Source: Acetobacterium wieringae
GTDB taxonomy: Bacteria > Bacillota > Clostridia > Eubacteriales > Eubacteriaceae
Reading direction: 5' to 3'
DNA length: 64,000 bases
Assembly (NCBI RefSeq): GCF_026646375.1
Contig: NZ_JAIPPU010000002.1
Span: 300,359-364,358, forward strand
Part shown: positions 33,621 to 43,648 of the stretch, in pieces
Layout of the letters: each line of letters opens with the position of its first letter
Numbering within the stretch: the first letter of the stretch is position 1
Made by a program: the position numbers and the translations under genes
Notes under the pieces: model-generated
Database searches by the model: none
The model's input: the letters and a program-made list of their open reading frames with translations, nothing else
Told to the model about the DNA's origin: nothing

Positions 33621-36167
33621 CTATTTGGTTTTTAGTAACTTTAGCACCGCCTGACCACTTCTGGGACAGGGAATGACTTTGTCTTTGAGTAGAACTTCAT
33701 AGTTGCTGATAAAATGATCGCGCGGTAGATTCAGCAATTTTTCCCGTAGCGCATTATCCAGTAAAAAGCATGCTAATTCCTGATAGATGACACGATCGGT
33801 TTGCGGATCAAGCGCCAGTGCTGGCAGAATCCGTTGAACAATGGCCAAGTCAATGATCTCCTGTTCTGTGAACAAGCCCTCGGCTCCACTGTTAATTCCA
33901 AAAGCCAGGATTTCATTTTTGCCCCGATATCCCATCGGGCAGTCATACCCAATTAGCAATGATTGGAGCTCTTTTAGTAAATTCATCAGTCGCTCCAGAA
34001 TTTCCGGCAAACCCTTGGCCTGACTGCGAATTTTAAAGGCGCTGTTTTCCCAATTGCTGTCACCCGAAAGATTGCCATAATCGGGGAAAATCCCAATTTC
34101 AACGACTGGCATCTGAATCACATTACCACTGTCGACAATTCCCTCCGGAATCGGAAAATGCCCCGGCCCTTCATTGATGGTAGCAATAATATACAAATTA
34201 TCCGGAAAAGCCAAACTGCCATATTCCCGAAACGCCGTAATATCGGCACCAAAATACTCCCGGGTTAAAAAAGGATCCTTACTGCCATTGATTCCTTCCA
34301 GCAAAAGCCGCAGATAATGTGCTGCCGGCGACTGATCCATTTCATCCAACAGTAGAAAATGGGGTTTCTCGGGACATTCTTTCGCTGCCTTTAACATCTG
34401 CATGACAGGGCCGGGAAGATAGTGTCCCCGACCATCCAGACGACCAAAAAGATGGCTGTCATCATCCCAATTCTTCCCCACCAACACCCGTTTAAAGCGA
34501 CCGTTTTCCGGTGTGGCACCAATAGCCTCTGCAAAGAGCCGAGGAAAACTTGTCTTACCGCTCCCTACTCGACCGTTAATCATCACGAAGGGTTTGGACT
34601 TAACCGACAGATAATAACGCTTAATTAATTCGGCCGGATAGTAATAGCCTCTATTTCCCATTTTTGCCTGAACCAACCGAAGTGCTGGAGTGAGCTCATC
34701 ATTTTGAGCCGGATACCGGATCAGTGTCCGGGTCAACTCTTCGACTGGGGTCGTTTTATTGGCTTCTTGAGCGTTCACTTGATCCACCTTTAATGCGGCT
34801 GGCTCACACGGTTTCTGGATTTCGCCGCTGATTATTTGACCATTTTTGGCACCCGCGGCTTCCTGCTCAGAAGGGATTTCTTCCGGATTTCGGCTTTCGC
34901 AAGGCACCACCGTTTCCATGTCCATTGCTGTGTCAGAGAGGGGTGAAGCAGAAAAAGACTGTCGTTCTCCGCTATCCTCTGCGTTACTGAGCAAACTTTC
35001 TTCACTGCTAATCAATTCATCCGAGTCAATAACTTCATCCGAACGATTCCCATCCAGGTCTTTTGCAACCACTGCATTGGTTTTTGTTTGCTGCGGTTCT
35101 GCCACTGTTTCCGGCGCTTCCTCCACTGGTTTTAGATCCGCCGCTGCTTCTATTGTCCGGCTGGCGCTCACCGTTTTGTCGGTCTTGCCCCACTCTCTCT
35201 CGATGCTGATTTCATCAATTGTTTCATCACTGACCAGGGTTTCGTTTGCGTCCCGATTCTTCGTCAAACACTGTTCATACATTTTCCTGAACGCTTCAAA
35301 TTCTGTTGCCAGTATCCCATCTTCAGGCATATCCGTTTCGCTATATTCCCGATAGCAGACAATCCCGGATACCAGGGTGGCACTGGCCAGTAAAACCTCC
35401 TGATGACTGGTTTGATAATTTCCGGTCACAATCTTTTCCCGGTATTTGGCGGCTTGCTCCGAAAGACTTCGAATTCCCAGACCTTCTTTACCATAGACAA
35501 TCGCCAAGTAAAGTTTGTCGCTGTCCTTCGCCAGTAAATATGCCAGATACAGATCCTCATGATCCAACCGCTGATCGTTTTTGTCAACCACTTTAACCCA
35601 GGGAATCTCCGCCCATTGGGTGTCCCCGGCAAAACCCCGAACCTGATAATGGCCAGATTGGATCGCTTCAAAGTTTTCAATCACCTTGGGAATTTCTTCG
35701 TTGATAATATCCTTAAAGGAAAAGCGAAAGTCCCGGGGATAATAGTTGGGGTACCCGACAATCCATTTTAATAGCAACTCCCGAAGCCCCGCTCCGGCCG
35801 GGAGGGTCTTTTTGACCCCATCACTGGCTTTGACCGCATCACCAACTGTCACTGCATCACTCGTTATTAGGCGCAGACTAAATACATCGTTGCTTTTTGT
35901 CAGTTCCATTCTTGGCAGTAAAAAATCCGACTGCTCGCCCTGAAACCATGACTCATAATCAGGAAAGGTTTCACCCAGTTTGCGAATCAATACCTTACTC
36001 CATTTCAGTATGGTATTTCCGCCTTCAGCTTCCAGATATGCCGGGTATTCCCGATTCTGATAAATAATTGCCAATCGGTCTCCTACGTCGCCAAAAAAAC
36101 CAATTCGTTCAGCTGGAACAAGCATTTCCGTACTTTTAAAGTCAGCAAGTTCCATAATTTTGATCAT
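33621..36167 (-). CDS. large AAA+ ATPase (McrB/MoxR-like) with unknown N-terminal region
   Basis: A protein of about 848 residues. The C-terminal third is an AAA_5-type ATPase: Walker A GRVGSGKTSF, Walker B HFLLLDEMDQSP, then an arginine-rich sensor region and IATINEGPGHFP as sensor 1. Before it lies an acidic, Ser/Glu-rich linker of about 170 residues, probably disordered. The first 330 residues form an unidentified folded part. I start at MIKIMELADF for AGGAG eight bases upstream; MSWELTG ten codons earlier is also possible. No McrC nuclease or VWA partner is adjacent, only the YjbQ-like gene upstream. Function unknown; a remodelling ATPase is the safest description. Confidence 0.75.
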   Translation of the reverse strand: MIKIMELADFKSTEMLVPAERIGFFGDVGDRLAIIYQNREYPAYLEAEGGNTILKWSKVLIRKLGETFPDYESWFQGEQSDFLLPRMELTKSNDVFSLRLITSDAVTVGDAVKASDGVKKTLPAGAGLRELLLKWIVGYPNYYPRDFRFSFKDIINEEIPKVIENFEAIQSGHYQVRGFAGDTQWAEIPWVKVVDKNDQRLDHEDLYLAYLLAKDSDKLYLAIVYGKEGLGIRSLSEQAAKYREKIVTGNYQTSHQEVLLASATLVSGIVCYREYSETDMPEDGILATEFEAFRKMYEQCLTKNRDANETLVSDETIDEISIEREWGKTDKTVSASRTIEAAADLKPVEEAPETVAEPQQTKTNAVVAKDLDGNRSDEVIDSDELISSEESLLSNAEDSGERQSFSASPLSDTAMDMETVVPCESRNPEEIPSEQEAAGAKNGQIISGEIQKPCEPAALKVDQVNAQEANKTTPVEELTRTLIRYPAQNDELTPALRLVQAKMGNRGYYYPAELIKRYYLSVKSKPFVMINGRVGSGKTSFPRLFAEAIGATPENGRFKRVLVGKNWDDDSHLFGRLDGRGHYLPGPVMQMLKAAKECPEKPHFLLLDEMDQSPAAHYLRLLLEGINGSKDPFLTREYFGADITAFREYGSLAFPDNLYIIATINEGPGHFPIPEGIVDSGNVIQMPVVEIGIFPDYGNLSGDSNWENSAFKIRSQAKGLPEILERLMNLLKELQSLLIGYDCPMGYRGKNEILAFGINSGAEGLFTEQEIIDLAIVQRILPALALDPQTDRVIYQELACFLLDNALREKLLNLPRDHFISNYEVLLKDKVIPCPRSGQAVLKLLKTK

Positions 36168-36243
36168 TTGATCCACTCCTGTTAATTCCCAGCTCATTGT
36201 TACTGCCTTTCTTGATTCTTGCTCATTGTGGTATGTGTTTTTA

Positions 36244-36834
36244 TCAATCGCCATCGGTATCGTTTTCTGCAACGACTGTTTCTCTGCTTTCGGCTTCCTG
36301 TTTCAACCGATTCGCTTCCCGTAGACGCCATTCGTTGCGCATTTCTTCAGCTATCTGTTGCTGTTCAGCTTCATAAGCTTGACGCGTTTCAAAAATCAAA
36401 GCCAGTTCTTCCGGCATTGACGCTTCCTCATGTTCTGCCAGGGTTGTGCCAAAACTGCTGATAAAATACTGACGTTCACCGGGCCCCTGGAATTCAACAA
36501 AATATACACTTTGATTTTTATCCAACATCAACGTTCCGCTACTTACCATCACCTGCAGCGATGGTCCAAAAATCGTAGCTTTGACACAGGCGGTTGTCCA
36601 ACCGGTAAATTTCATGCCATCATACTTGGGCATCAGATGATTCAACTTATCAAAAAACTCCCGCTCCAGCCGCCAGTCATCATTAATGGAAATCATCACT
36701 GCTGCGGTTCGCTCGGGAACTTGGATTTGTACAAAACCATCTTTTAATCGGGACTGGTCAACAAATTCCCGAATCGCTGCGGTAATGTCGATGAGTTGTT
36801 CGCTTCTTGTTATCTCAATTCTATTGTATTTCAT
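36244..36834 (-). CDS. degenerate YjbQ (UPF0047)-like protein with coiled-coil tail
   Basis: A 196-residue protein. Residues 1-135 align with the UPF0047/YjbQ fold (secondary thiamine-phosphate synthase family): VQIQVPERTAAVMISIND, then CVKATIFGPSLQVMVSSGTL and VYFVEFQGPGE. The family's usual histidines, normally in an H-T-T-A and an H-x-K context, are replaced (ERTAA, CVK), so enzymatic function is probably lost. A charged helical tail of about 60 residues follows. It lies 76 bases before the large AAA+ ATPase, in the same direction, and may be its partner or adaptor. The assignment rests on motif resemblance. Confidence 0.7.
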   Translation of the reverse strand: MKYNRIEITRSEQLIDITAAIREFVDQSRLKDGFVQIQVPERTAAVMISINDDWRLEREFFDKLNHLMPKYDGMKFTGWTTACVKATIFGPSLQVMVSSGTLMLDKNQSVYFVEFQGPGERQYFISSFGTTLAEHEEASMPEELALIFETRQAYEAEQQQIAEEMRNEWRLREANRLKQEAESRETVVAENDTDGD

Positions 36835-37054
36835 TTATGCTCCCTTTTTATTGATTTTTGGTTGCTTTATTGTCATTTGGGGTATATCAACCATTATAAA
36901 CGATCCAATTTAAAAAAACAAAAACATATCCACCCATCTTAGATAAATATTTGCAGTCAACGATTCAAGCGGCGTTTTATGAACGATTTTTCTTTATGAC
37001 CATAAACTGATGTGTTAAAATGATTCAAAGTTAATAATTTGAGAGGAATCATTT

Positions 37055-37894
37055 ATGTATTATAATCTGAGTCTGCTATTTGTTTATTTTATTCTTTATG
37101 CCATCATCGGTTGGATGTGTGAAGTCGTGTATTGCTCCATCCCGGAAAAAAAGTTTATTAACCGGGGCTTTCTAAATGGCCCCTACTGCCCGATTTATGG
37201 CGTTGGAGCACTGATCATCATTATGTTCCTGATGCCCTATGTCAGTGATCCGATTCTGGTTTTTTTCATTGGCATTATTCTCACCAGTACCTTGGAATAT
37301 ATCACCAGTTGGGGGATGGAAAAACTCTTTCATGCCAAATGGTGGGACTACTCCGATCATAAATTTAACATCAACGGACGCGTCTGTCTGTTGAATTCGT
37401 TTCTTTTTGGTCTACTGTGCGTGATTCTGATGTATGTGGTTCACCCCATCGTCAATGATCTGGTTAACAGTTTCTCCGCTTTCTGGATTCAGGTTATTGC
37501 CACCATTGCGGCAGTCTTCTTTGTCAGTGATCTGGTAGAATCGACCCGGGAAACCGCTTCCTTCAACAAAAAACTGGGCAGTGTTTACGAAGCAACCACT
37601 GAGCTTAAAGATCATTTAAAAGAGAAAGGGATCACCACCGCTCACGAGGTGACAGCCAAAGTACGGGATCTTAAAGAAGGGACCCTGACCGAAGCCAAAG
37701 ATTCAGCCCACCAGCTGATTGTCTCACTAACCAATCGCATCAGCGAAAACAAAGTTATCAATCGTTATTCACATCGCCGAATTATGAATGCTTTTCCCAA
37801 GATGTCCCATCAATACCATCAAAATTCATTGGAACTCTATAAAGCCTTTATGGAAAAAAACAAATCCAAACATTCCGAGATTGATGCAAACTAG
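37055..37894 (+). CDS. putative ABC-transporter type IV membrane protein (CmpB family)
   Basis: A 279-residue protein of the PF06541 group, seen from its start (FILYAIIGWMCEVVYCSI), NRGFLNGPYCPIYGVGAL and the later YITSWGMEKLFHAKWWDYSD. Five or so transmembrane helices fill residues 5-165; the last 110 are charged, cytoplasmic and helical. Although named for ABC transporters, members rarely have an ATPase neighbour and none is here. GAGAGGAA precedes the ATG. The DUF2974 hydrolase starts 42 bases downstream and may be cotranscribed. Confidence 0.85.
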   Translation: MYYNLSLLFVYFILYAIIGWMCEVVYCSIPEKKFINRGFLNGPYCPIYGVGALIIIMFLMPYVSDPILVFFIGIILTSTLEYITSWGMEKLFHAKWWDYSDHKFNINGRVCLLNSFLFGLLCVILMYVVHPIVNDLVNSFSAFWIQVIATIAAVFFVSDLVESTRETASFNKKLGSVYEATTELKDHLKEKGITTAHEVTAKVRDLKEGTLTEAKDSAHQLIVSLTNRISENKVINRYSHRRIMNAFPKMSHQYHQNSLELYKAFMEKNKSKHSEIDAN

Positions 37895-37936
37895 TTTTGC
37901 ATTGCGATTTAATTTCTTACCAAGGGAGGTAAGAGC

Positions 37937-38785
37937 ATGTTGTATCATAGTGAACTAAATTTGATCAGCCAGCTGGCTGCCCTGAACCTGCCGGTCGAAC
38001 CATCCCGATTACCTGATTATTCAGTGGGTGAAATGGTTGCGGCACTATTGCAAAATGTCAATAATCTTCAGGGTGATTGCGCCATGTCATCCTCCGAATG
38101 GGATCAATCCCTGCATCTGATGATGGCTAATCCACACCTCACTGCCCTAAAGGTACTCGCATACACAAATCAGCCCGAAAACGGACTCGTCGCGTATTGT
38201 TTTTCTGATGTTATCCCAAACTCTGGTATCATCGCTTTTCGGGGTACCACCGGCATCGGATGGATCGACAATATTCAAGGTGGGTTTCTGACTGATACCC
38301 CACAACAACTAAAAGCCCTGGAGTTTTATCGTTCTGTTGATGCGGCCTTTGATATGGAGCACTATACCTTAACCGGTCATTCCAAAGGCGGCAACAATGG
38401 TCAGTATATTACCGTTGTTGCAGGCGCCAAGATTAGTCGCTGTGTGACCTTTAACAGTCAGGGGTTTTCAGCTGAATTCATCCGCAAATATGCCACGGAA
38501 ATTATCGCTAATCAAGATAAAATCATTGCCTATGAGTCGGCCTGGGATGTGGTTAATATCCTACTTAACAGCATCGCTGGAAAACGAGTTGTCGTCGGAA
38601 GTGAATCCAAACTCCCCCATAACAATCATCCTCCCAATCGCCTGCTGGATCAGCATGGCGAAATTCGCAACCTGGATATGCGCCATCCTTTTTATGCTGG
38701 TTTCCAGAATTTCACGGTCAGTTTAACCCAAATGGCTTCCAAAGCCATACAACAACTGGAAAAGACACGCTCAACAAAAAAATAA
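37937..38785 (+). CDS. Mbeg1-like / DUF2974 alpha/beta hydrolase
   Basis: A 282-residue lipase-like hydrolase. The nucleophile elbow is GHSKGGNN, preceded by GIIAFRGTTGIGWIDN with the oxyanion region typical of lipase class 3-like proteins, and followed by CVTFNSQGFS with a candidate Asp further on and a His near HNNHPPNRLLD. There is no signal peptide. The ATG follows GGGAGGTAAGAGC. Its natural ester or lipid substrate is unknown. Confidence 0.85.
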   Translation: MLYHSELNLISQLAALNLPVEPSRLPDYSVGEMVAALLQNVNNLQGDCAMSSSEWDQSLHLMMANPHLTALKVLAYTNQPENGLVAYCFSDVIPNSGIIAFRGTTGIGWIDNIQGGFLTDTPQQLKALEFYRSVDAAFDMEHYTLTGHSKGGNNGQYITVVAGAKISRCVTFNSQGFSAEFIRKYATEIIANQDKIIAYESAWDVVNILLNSIAGKRVVVGSESKLPHNNHPPNRLLDQHGEIRNLDMRHPFYAGFQNFTVSLTQMASKAIQQLEKTRSTKK

Positions 38786-38788
38786 TGG

Positions 38789-38846
38789 AAAAAGCGTCCT
38801 CGAAGCGACTGACCCAACTGGGCAATCCACTCCCGGACGCTTTTTT
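38789..38846. terminator. bidirectional terminator
   Basis: GAAAAAGCGTCC and GGACGCTTTTTT enclose a 35-base loop that itself contains CCCAACTGGG; lies between convergent genes. Confidence 0.8.
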
Positions 38847-38859
38847 AGTTACATTTCTT

Positions 38860-40050
38860 TTAGGCTGACTCTTGCTGTTCCATTTCCATTTTCTCAATCC
38901 GCTCATTGGTAATTTTTCTAAATACCGCATAGAAAACCGCGAATGAAGGAATCCCCAAAATGATTCCCAGGAAGCCAAACAAGCTACCACCAATAATCAT
39001 TCCAACGAGCACCCATAAACCGGATAAGCCAATGGATCCTCCCACGACCCGGGGATAAATCACATTGCTTTCCACCTGTTGCAAAGCGATAATATAAATC
39101 ACGAAGATCAGACAATAAATCGGGTTGACTACCAATAGAATAAAGCCACTGGGTACGGCGCCCAAAAAAGCGCCAAACACTGGAATCACGCTGGTCATAC
39201 CAACCAATACCCCAATCAGCAAAGCGTAAGGGATCTGCAAAATAGCCAACCCAACCGTACAGAGGGTTCCCAGAATAAATGCTTCCGTTATTTGCCCGGC
39301 AATAAATCCGTGAAAGACTTGATTGGCGGTGATACTGACGTCCTGGATAAAATCAGCCCGGTCTTTTCGAATATAAGCATAGATCAGTTTATCTTTAACT
39401 GCCAACAAGTTTTCTTTATCAGCCAGTAAATAGATGGAAATGACGATCCCCATAATCGCATTGAAAAAACCAACCGTAAAGTTTTTCGTAGCATTGAATA
39501 TTTCTGGCACGGAATCAATCAGAAGGCTACCAAACTGTTCCATCAAAGAATCCCATTCAATGGCAATATCATTCCACAGTGTGTCCGGCAGATTAAAGAA
39601 TGCCAACGCATCATCCACTAGCGTATTAAATGAATCGATATACTCTGGCAATTTGACCATTAATGTATCAACGCTTTCGCTCACCTGTGGGATAACAAAG
39701 GTAATCAAACCTGCTAAAATTCCAATCACAAATACGAAGGTCAACGTTATTGCAATCATTCGTTTGCCTTTATTCAGATCTCGATTCTTTTTATTTTTTA
39801 TGCGATTCATAAAACCCAGAAAATGTCCTTCGATAAAGGTCATTGGGATGTTTAAGACAAACGCAATGCCCAGTGCAATTAGCACTGGCGTGATAATATT
39901 CACAAATAACCCTAAATAGTTGACCAGATATCTGATATTCAACAGGGCCACCAGTAAACAGATTCCAAAGGTAATCAGAAAGAAATAATTCCGAAAATTT
40001 TTATCGCTCATATCGTGATTTTCGTTATTGTTCTCAGTGTTGTTTTCCAC
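38860..40050 (-). CDS. AI-2E family transporter
   Basis: A membrane protein of about 396 residues in the AI-2E (PF01594, PerM/YdiK-like) group. About eight transmembrane helices are visible, with the typical internal gap between helices 3 and 4 and the family's PVFGAFLGAVPSG and GLSGLWVLVGMIIGG segments near the end. The name is historical; members may export various solutes. The GTG giving VENNTENNNE with AAAGGCGG upstream is taken as start; a frame starting 29 codons earlier would add a non-conserved basic leader. The substrate is unknown. Confidence 0.88.
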   Translation of the reverse strand: MENNTENNNENHDMSDKNFRNYFFLITFGICLLVALLNIRYLVNYLGLFVNIITPVLIALGIAFVLNIPMTFIEGHFLGFMNRIKNKKNRDLNKGKRMIAITLTFVFVIGILAGLITFVIPQVSESVDTLMVKLPEYIDSFNTLVDDALAFFNLPDTLWNDIAIEWDSLMEQFGSLLIDSVPEIFNATKNFTVGFFNAIMGIVISIYLLADKENLLAVKDKLIYAYIRKDRADFIQDVSITANQVFHGFIAGQITEAFILGTLCTVGLAILQIPYALLIGVLVGMTSVIPVFGAFLGAVPSGFILLVVNPIYCLIFVIYIIALQQVESNVIYPRVVGGSIGLSGLWVLVGMIIGGSLFGFLGIILGIPSFAVFYAVFRKITNERIEKMEMEQQESA

Positions 40051-40175
40051 GGGTTCACCGCCTTTATATTTGGGTTGTTTTCCAAAACGTTTTGGTACTA
40101 CTATTTTGCAAGTAAAAAGCATCGCCTGTGTAAGCAATGCTTTTTACAAATTTATTATGATGTATGAAGAACAAT

Positions 40176-40517
40176 TTAGTAGGACTTGATCAAGGTAATT
40201 CCGCCAATTAATGGCAACGGTTTGGCCTCTAACTGGATCACATTGATGATCCCATAAATGGCAAAACCAACAAAAGCCAAGGGCACTGCACTAAAAAGGA
40301 TGGTCGAAAGAATCCAGCCAATGATGGGAACAACGCCAATAATTATTCCTGCAATGGTACATACCAGCCATGCCAGAAATAACACCAAACCCTGATTGGT
40401 ATGATAGCGGGCAAATTGATTGTCTCCGGCGGCAAACAACGGAATAAGAAAGATAATATAGGCAAAAACTGCCATGATTTTGCCATCTTCAGCTTCTTGT
40501 TTATCAATATTAATCAA
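40176..40517 (-). CDS. DUF4870/Tic20-like small membrane protein
   Basis: A 113-residue protein with three hydrophobic helices and the motif RYHTNQGLVLFLAW, resembling DUF4870/Tic20-like proteins. It probably spans the membrane. Function unknown. It stands alone, between the AI-2E transporter and typA. AGGTAATAC precedes the ATG. Confidence 0.75.
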   Translation of the reverse strand: MINIDKQEAEDGKIMAVFAYIIFLIPLFAAGDNQFARYHTNQGLVLFLAWLVCTIAGIIIGVVPIIGWILSTILFSAVPLAFVGFAIYGIINVIQLEAKPLPLIGGITLIKSY

Positions 40518-40682
40518 ATCGTATTACCTCCACTTTAGTTCAGACAACAGCAGAAAAGCCACCATCCATTTTGTTATTTTTTGGTAAAACCTTATACCGT
40601 ATATATAATATCACACTGAAAGTTTAGCGGTCAATCGTTATTTCACGGACCGGTACTGATATTTCATTTTTCGCTGTCATTT

Positions 40683-40708
40683 AAAAAGGAACGCCGGTTC
40701 GGCGTTCC
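40683..40708 (-). terminator. intrinsic terminator of typA
   Basis: GGAACGCCG and CGGCGTTCC around GTT, then TTTTTAAA on the minus strand. Confidence 0.9.
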
Positions 40709-40715
40709 AAAACTT

Positions 40716-42530
40716 TTATCGGGCGCTACGTTTTCGTTCCAGCTCCCCGAGGATTTTCTTTCGAATCCGGATGTCAGTGGGTGTCAATTCCACTAATTCA
40801 TCATCGTTGATAAATTCCAGTGCCTGCTCCAGTGTCATGATTCGCGGCTCAATCAATTTTAACGCCTCATCAGTCCCGGAAGATCGGACATTGGTCATCT
40901 TTTTATTTTTTGTCGGATTAACGGTCATATCATCACTCCGGTTATTAATCCCAATGATCATCCCTTCATAAACCTTGGTTCCAGGACCAACCAACATTTC
41001 ACCCCGATCACTGAGGTTAAAGAGCGAGTATGCCATGGTTTCACCACTGAATTGAGAAATCAATACCCCATTGAGACGCTGCGGAATATCGCCTTTATGC
41101 TCTTCAAAGGAAGCAAAACGCCGAACCATGGTTCCTTCACCATGGGTATCGTTGATAAACTCACTCTGATAGCCCAGCAAGCCTCGCGTCGGCACAAAAA
41201 ATTCCATTCGTGTCCATGCTTCATCGGTATACATACTCTCCATCCGACCTTTCCGGATATTAAGCTTTGAAATAACGGCACCCGAGTATTTTTCCGGCAC
41301 TGAAATAATTACCAATTCAACCGGCTCCAACAGTTTACCATTTTCATCCCGGTGCATAATTACTTCGGGTTTGGAAACAGCTACTTCGTAACCTTCACGA
41401 CGCATGTTTTCCAAAAGAATCGATAGATGCAGCTCGCCCCGTCCGGAAACCTTAAAACCATCGGTGGTATCTTCCAGTTCTTCAACGAGTAGACCAACAT
41501 TAACTTCCAGTTCTTTTTCCAGTCGAGCCCGAATGTGTCGGGTTGTTACAAATTTTCCGGAGTCACCGGCAAACGGCGATTTGTTGACCAGGAAGTTCAT
41601 TGACAAGGTTGGCTGTTCAATTTCAATCAGTTCCATCGGTTGTACCTGGTTGATTTCGCCAATGGTTTCACCAATGGAGATATCGGGTATCCCCGAAACA
41701 ACCACAATATCGCCTGCCTTTGCTTCTTTGACCTCGACCCGGGATAAACCGCGATAAACGAAGACCTGGTTGATTTTTTCTTTTTTAAATGACCCATCTG
41801 TTTTACATATTTCAATTTGCTCGCCAGCATGAATCGTGCCTGAATAAATCTTACCTATCCCCAAACGGCCAATGTAATCATCATATGCCAGGGAAGAAAC
41901 CTGCATCTGCAATGGTTCCAGGCTCAGATCGTCCTGCAGACCGACATGTTCAACAATGGTCTCAAAAAGCGGCTCCAAGTTCACCCCTTCATCATCCATA
42001 TCGCGAATAGCGATCCCTTCTTTAGCAATCCCATATAGTACCGGGAAATCCAACTGTTTGTCATTGGCCTTAAGTTCCACAAACAAATCGAAGACCATAT
42101 CAACAACTTCTTCTGCCCGTTGATCTTTTTTATCAATTTTATTAATAAATAAAATCGGATTAAGACCCTTTTCCAGTGACTTATTCAAAACAAAACGGGT
42201 TTGTGGCATTGGTCCTTCGCTGGAGTCGACCAGCAGAACAACAGTATCAACAGTTTTCAGGATTCGTTCAACCTCTGAAGAAAAGTCAGCATGGCCTGGA
42301 GTATCGACAATATTAATTTTGATATCTTTATACATAATGGAGCAGTTTTTTGAGTAAATGGTGATTCCGCGTTCGCGTTCAAGGTCATTACTGTCCATTA
42401 CGCAGTCCACGACCTCCTGATTTTCTCTAAAAACATTGCTTTGTCCTAAAAGGGCATCTACCAGGGTAGATTTTCCGGCATCGACATGGGCGATGACTGC
42501 AATGTTAATAATGGGTTGTTTGTTATTCAT
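40716..42530 (-). CDS. typA: translational GTPase TypA/BipA
   Basis: A 604-residue ribosome-binding GTPase, related to EF-G and LepA, that helps large-subunit assembly and growth under stress. G motifs are [16 protein letters not shown] and [12 protein letters not shown]; domains II, III and V and the TypA-specific C-terminal domain ([20 protein letters not shown]) follow. Length is normal. It lies downstream of rplM-rpsI but is separated from them by a terminator. Confidence 0.96.
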   Translation of the reverse strand: MNNKQPIINIAVIAHVDAGKSTLVDALLGQSNVFRENQEVVDCVMDSNDLERERGITIYSKNCSIMYKDIKINIVDTPGHADFSSEVERILKTVDTVVLLVDSSEGPMPQTRFVLNKSLEKGLNPILFINKIDKKDQRAEEVVDMVFDLFVELKANDKQLDFPVLYGIAKEGIAIRDMDDEGVNLEPLFETIVEHVGLQDDLSLEPLQMQVSSLAYDDYIGRLGIGKIYSGTIHAGEQIEICKTDGSFKKEKINQVFVYRGLSRVEVKEAKAGDIVVVSGIPDISIGETIGEINQVQPMELIEIEQPTLSMNFLVNKSPFAGDSGKFVTTRHIRARLEKELEVNVGLLVEELEDTTDGFKVSGRGELHLSILLENMRREGYEVAVSKPEVIMHRDENGKLLEPVELVIISVPEKYSGAVISKLNIRKGRMESMYTDEAWTRMEFFVPTRGLLGYQSEFINDTHGEGTMVRRFASFEEHKGDIPQRLNGVLISQFSGETMAYSLFNLSDRGEMLVGPGTKVYEGMIIGINNRSDDMTVNPTKNKKMTNVRSSGTDEALKLIEPRIMTLEQALEFINDDELVELTPTDIRIRKKILGELERKRSAR

Positions 42531-42568
42531 AAATTCCTGCTTTCTTAATTAACTAGTGTTACACTGAA

Positions 42569-42599
42569 AAGTCCTGCAACATTGAATGTCGCAGGACTT
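42569..42599 (-). terminator. intrinsic terminator of rplM-rpsI
   Basis: AAGTCCTGC (42569-42577) and GCAGGACTT (42591-42599), with an inner ACATT/AATGT, then TTTTC on the minus strand. Confidence 0.8.
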
Positions 42600-42614
42600 G
42601 TAATAAGTCTGATA

Positions 42615-43007
42615 TTAACGTTTTGAAAACTGTGGTGCACGACGCGCTTTTTTGAGACCGTATTTTTTTCGTTCAACCATACGAGAGTCTCGAGTTAAGT
42701 AACCTGCACGTTTCAGTGCTGGTCGTAGGTTGATGTCTGCTTCAAGCAGAGCACGGGCAATCCCATGGCGGATTGCGCCAGCTTGTCCGGTAAAACCGCC
42801 ACCGTGAACATTAACAATCACATCAAAGGTATTTAGTGTATCGGTCAATGTTAAAGGTTGTCTGGCGATAACCTTTAATGTTTCCATTCCGAAAAATTCA
42901 TCAATATCACGTCCGTTAATAGTGAATTTTCCACTCCCTGGTAATAATCGAACTCGGGCAACCGAGGTTTTTCTTCGTCCAGTTCCAAAATATTGTACTT
43001 TAGCCAT
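42615..43007 (-). CDS. rpsI: 30S ribosomal protein S9
   Basis: S9, 130 residues, a head protein of the small subunit whose C-terminal tail reaches the P-site tRNA. The opening [37 protein letters not shown] and the basic tail [12 protein letters not shown] are diagnostic. It is 23 bases after rplM, the conserved pair. Confidence 0.98.
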   Translation of the reverse strand: MAKVQYFGTGRRKTSVARVRLLPGSGKFTINGRDIDEFFGMETLKVIARQPLTLTDTLNTFDVIVNVHGGGFTGQAGAIRHGIARALLEADINLRPALKRAGYLTRDSRMVERKKYGLKKARRAPQFSKR

Positions 43008-43030
43008 TCTCTATTTCCTCCTTCTCAGCA

Positions 43031-43468
43031 TTAAAATTCGTAAACTTCAGGCAATTGTGCAGCATGTGGATGTTCATTACCAGCATAAACTTTAAGTTTA
43101 GTCGCAATTTTATCACCCAATTTGTTATGTGGGATCATTCCCTTTACTGCCTTGAAAACCAAAAGTTCTGGTTTTTCAGCTAAGAATTTTCGGTAGGTCA
43201 TTTCTTTTAACCCACCGCAATATCCAGAATATGTTTTATATAATTTCTGATCCAGTTTATTTCCGGTTAACACAACCTTATCGGCATTAATAATGATTAC
43301 AAAATCTCCGCAATCCATATGTGGTGAAAAGATTGGTTTGTTTTTTCCTCGTAAAATATTTGCAACTTCTGTCGCCAGTCGTCCTAATACCTTACCCTCT
43401 GCATCAATCACATACCATTTACGGTCTATTTCATGAGATTTGGCCATTTTTGTGGCGTTCGCATTCAT
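43031..43468 (-). CDS. rplM: 50S ribosomal protein L13
   Basis: L13, 145 residues, an early-assembly protein of the large subunit. [40 protein letters not shown] and the end [13 protein letters not shown] identify it. AGGAGG lies nine bases before the ATG; the first seven residues are an unusual, Asn/Ala-rich extension. A promoter and probable L13 leader lie upstream. Confidence 0.98.
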   Translation of the reverse strand: MNANATKMAKSHEIDRKWYVIDAEGKVLGRLATEVANILRGKNKPIFSPHMDCGDFVIIINADKVVLTGNKLDQKLYKTYSGYCGGLKEMTYRKFLAEKPELLVFKAVKGMIPHNKLGDKIATKLKVYAGNEHPHAAQLPEVYEF

Positions 43469-43586
43469 CTCAAAAGTCCTCCTCAGTTAATAATTTCTTT
43501 ATTTTATCTATTGGCTTTCTGATAAGTGGGAGTTATCAGAAATCGTTTTTTATTGTATCCGGGCTAGTGATACATTAACGTCCATC
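43469..43586 (-). promoter_or_regulatory. probable L13 leader of rplM-rpsI
   Basis: The 5' leader begins GGACGUUAAUGUAUC, has a UGUAUC/GAUACA hairpin enclosing ACUAGCCCG, and later a perfect UUUCUGAUAA/UUAUCAGAAA stem. The start resembles the Firmicutes L13 leader that mediates autorepression; recognition is by eye. Confidence 0.55.
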
Positions 43587-43590
43587 GTTA

Positions 43591-43619
43591 ATTTTATAGC
43601 ATCTTTCCGGGTGTGTCAA
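43591..43619 (-). promoter_or_regulatory. sigma-A promoter of rplM-rpsI
   Basis: Minus strand TTGACA (43619-43614), 17-base spacer, TAAAAT (43596-43591), with TGC just before TATAAA. Confidence 0.7.
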
Positions 43620-43648
43620 GTAATTTATGTCGTCGAATCTTTTTATTT

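Noticed and set aside
34846..35355. A 169-residue Ser-rich plus-strand frame opposite the AAA+ ATPase linker.
   Set aside because: Product of the low-complexity acidic linker on the other strand; no initiation signals.
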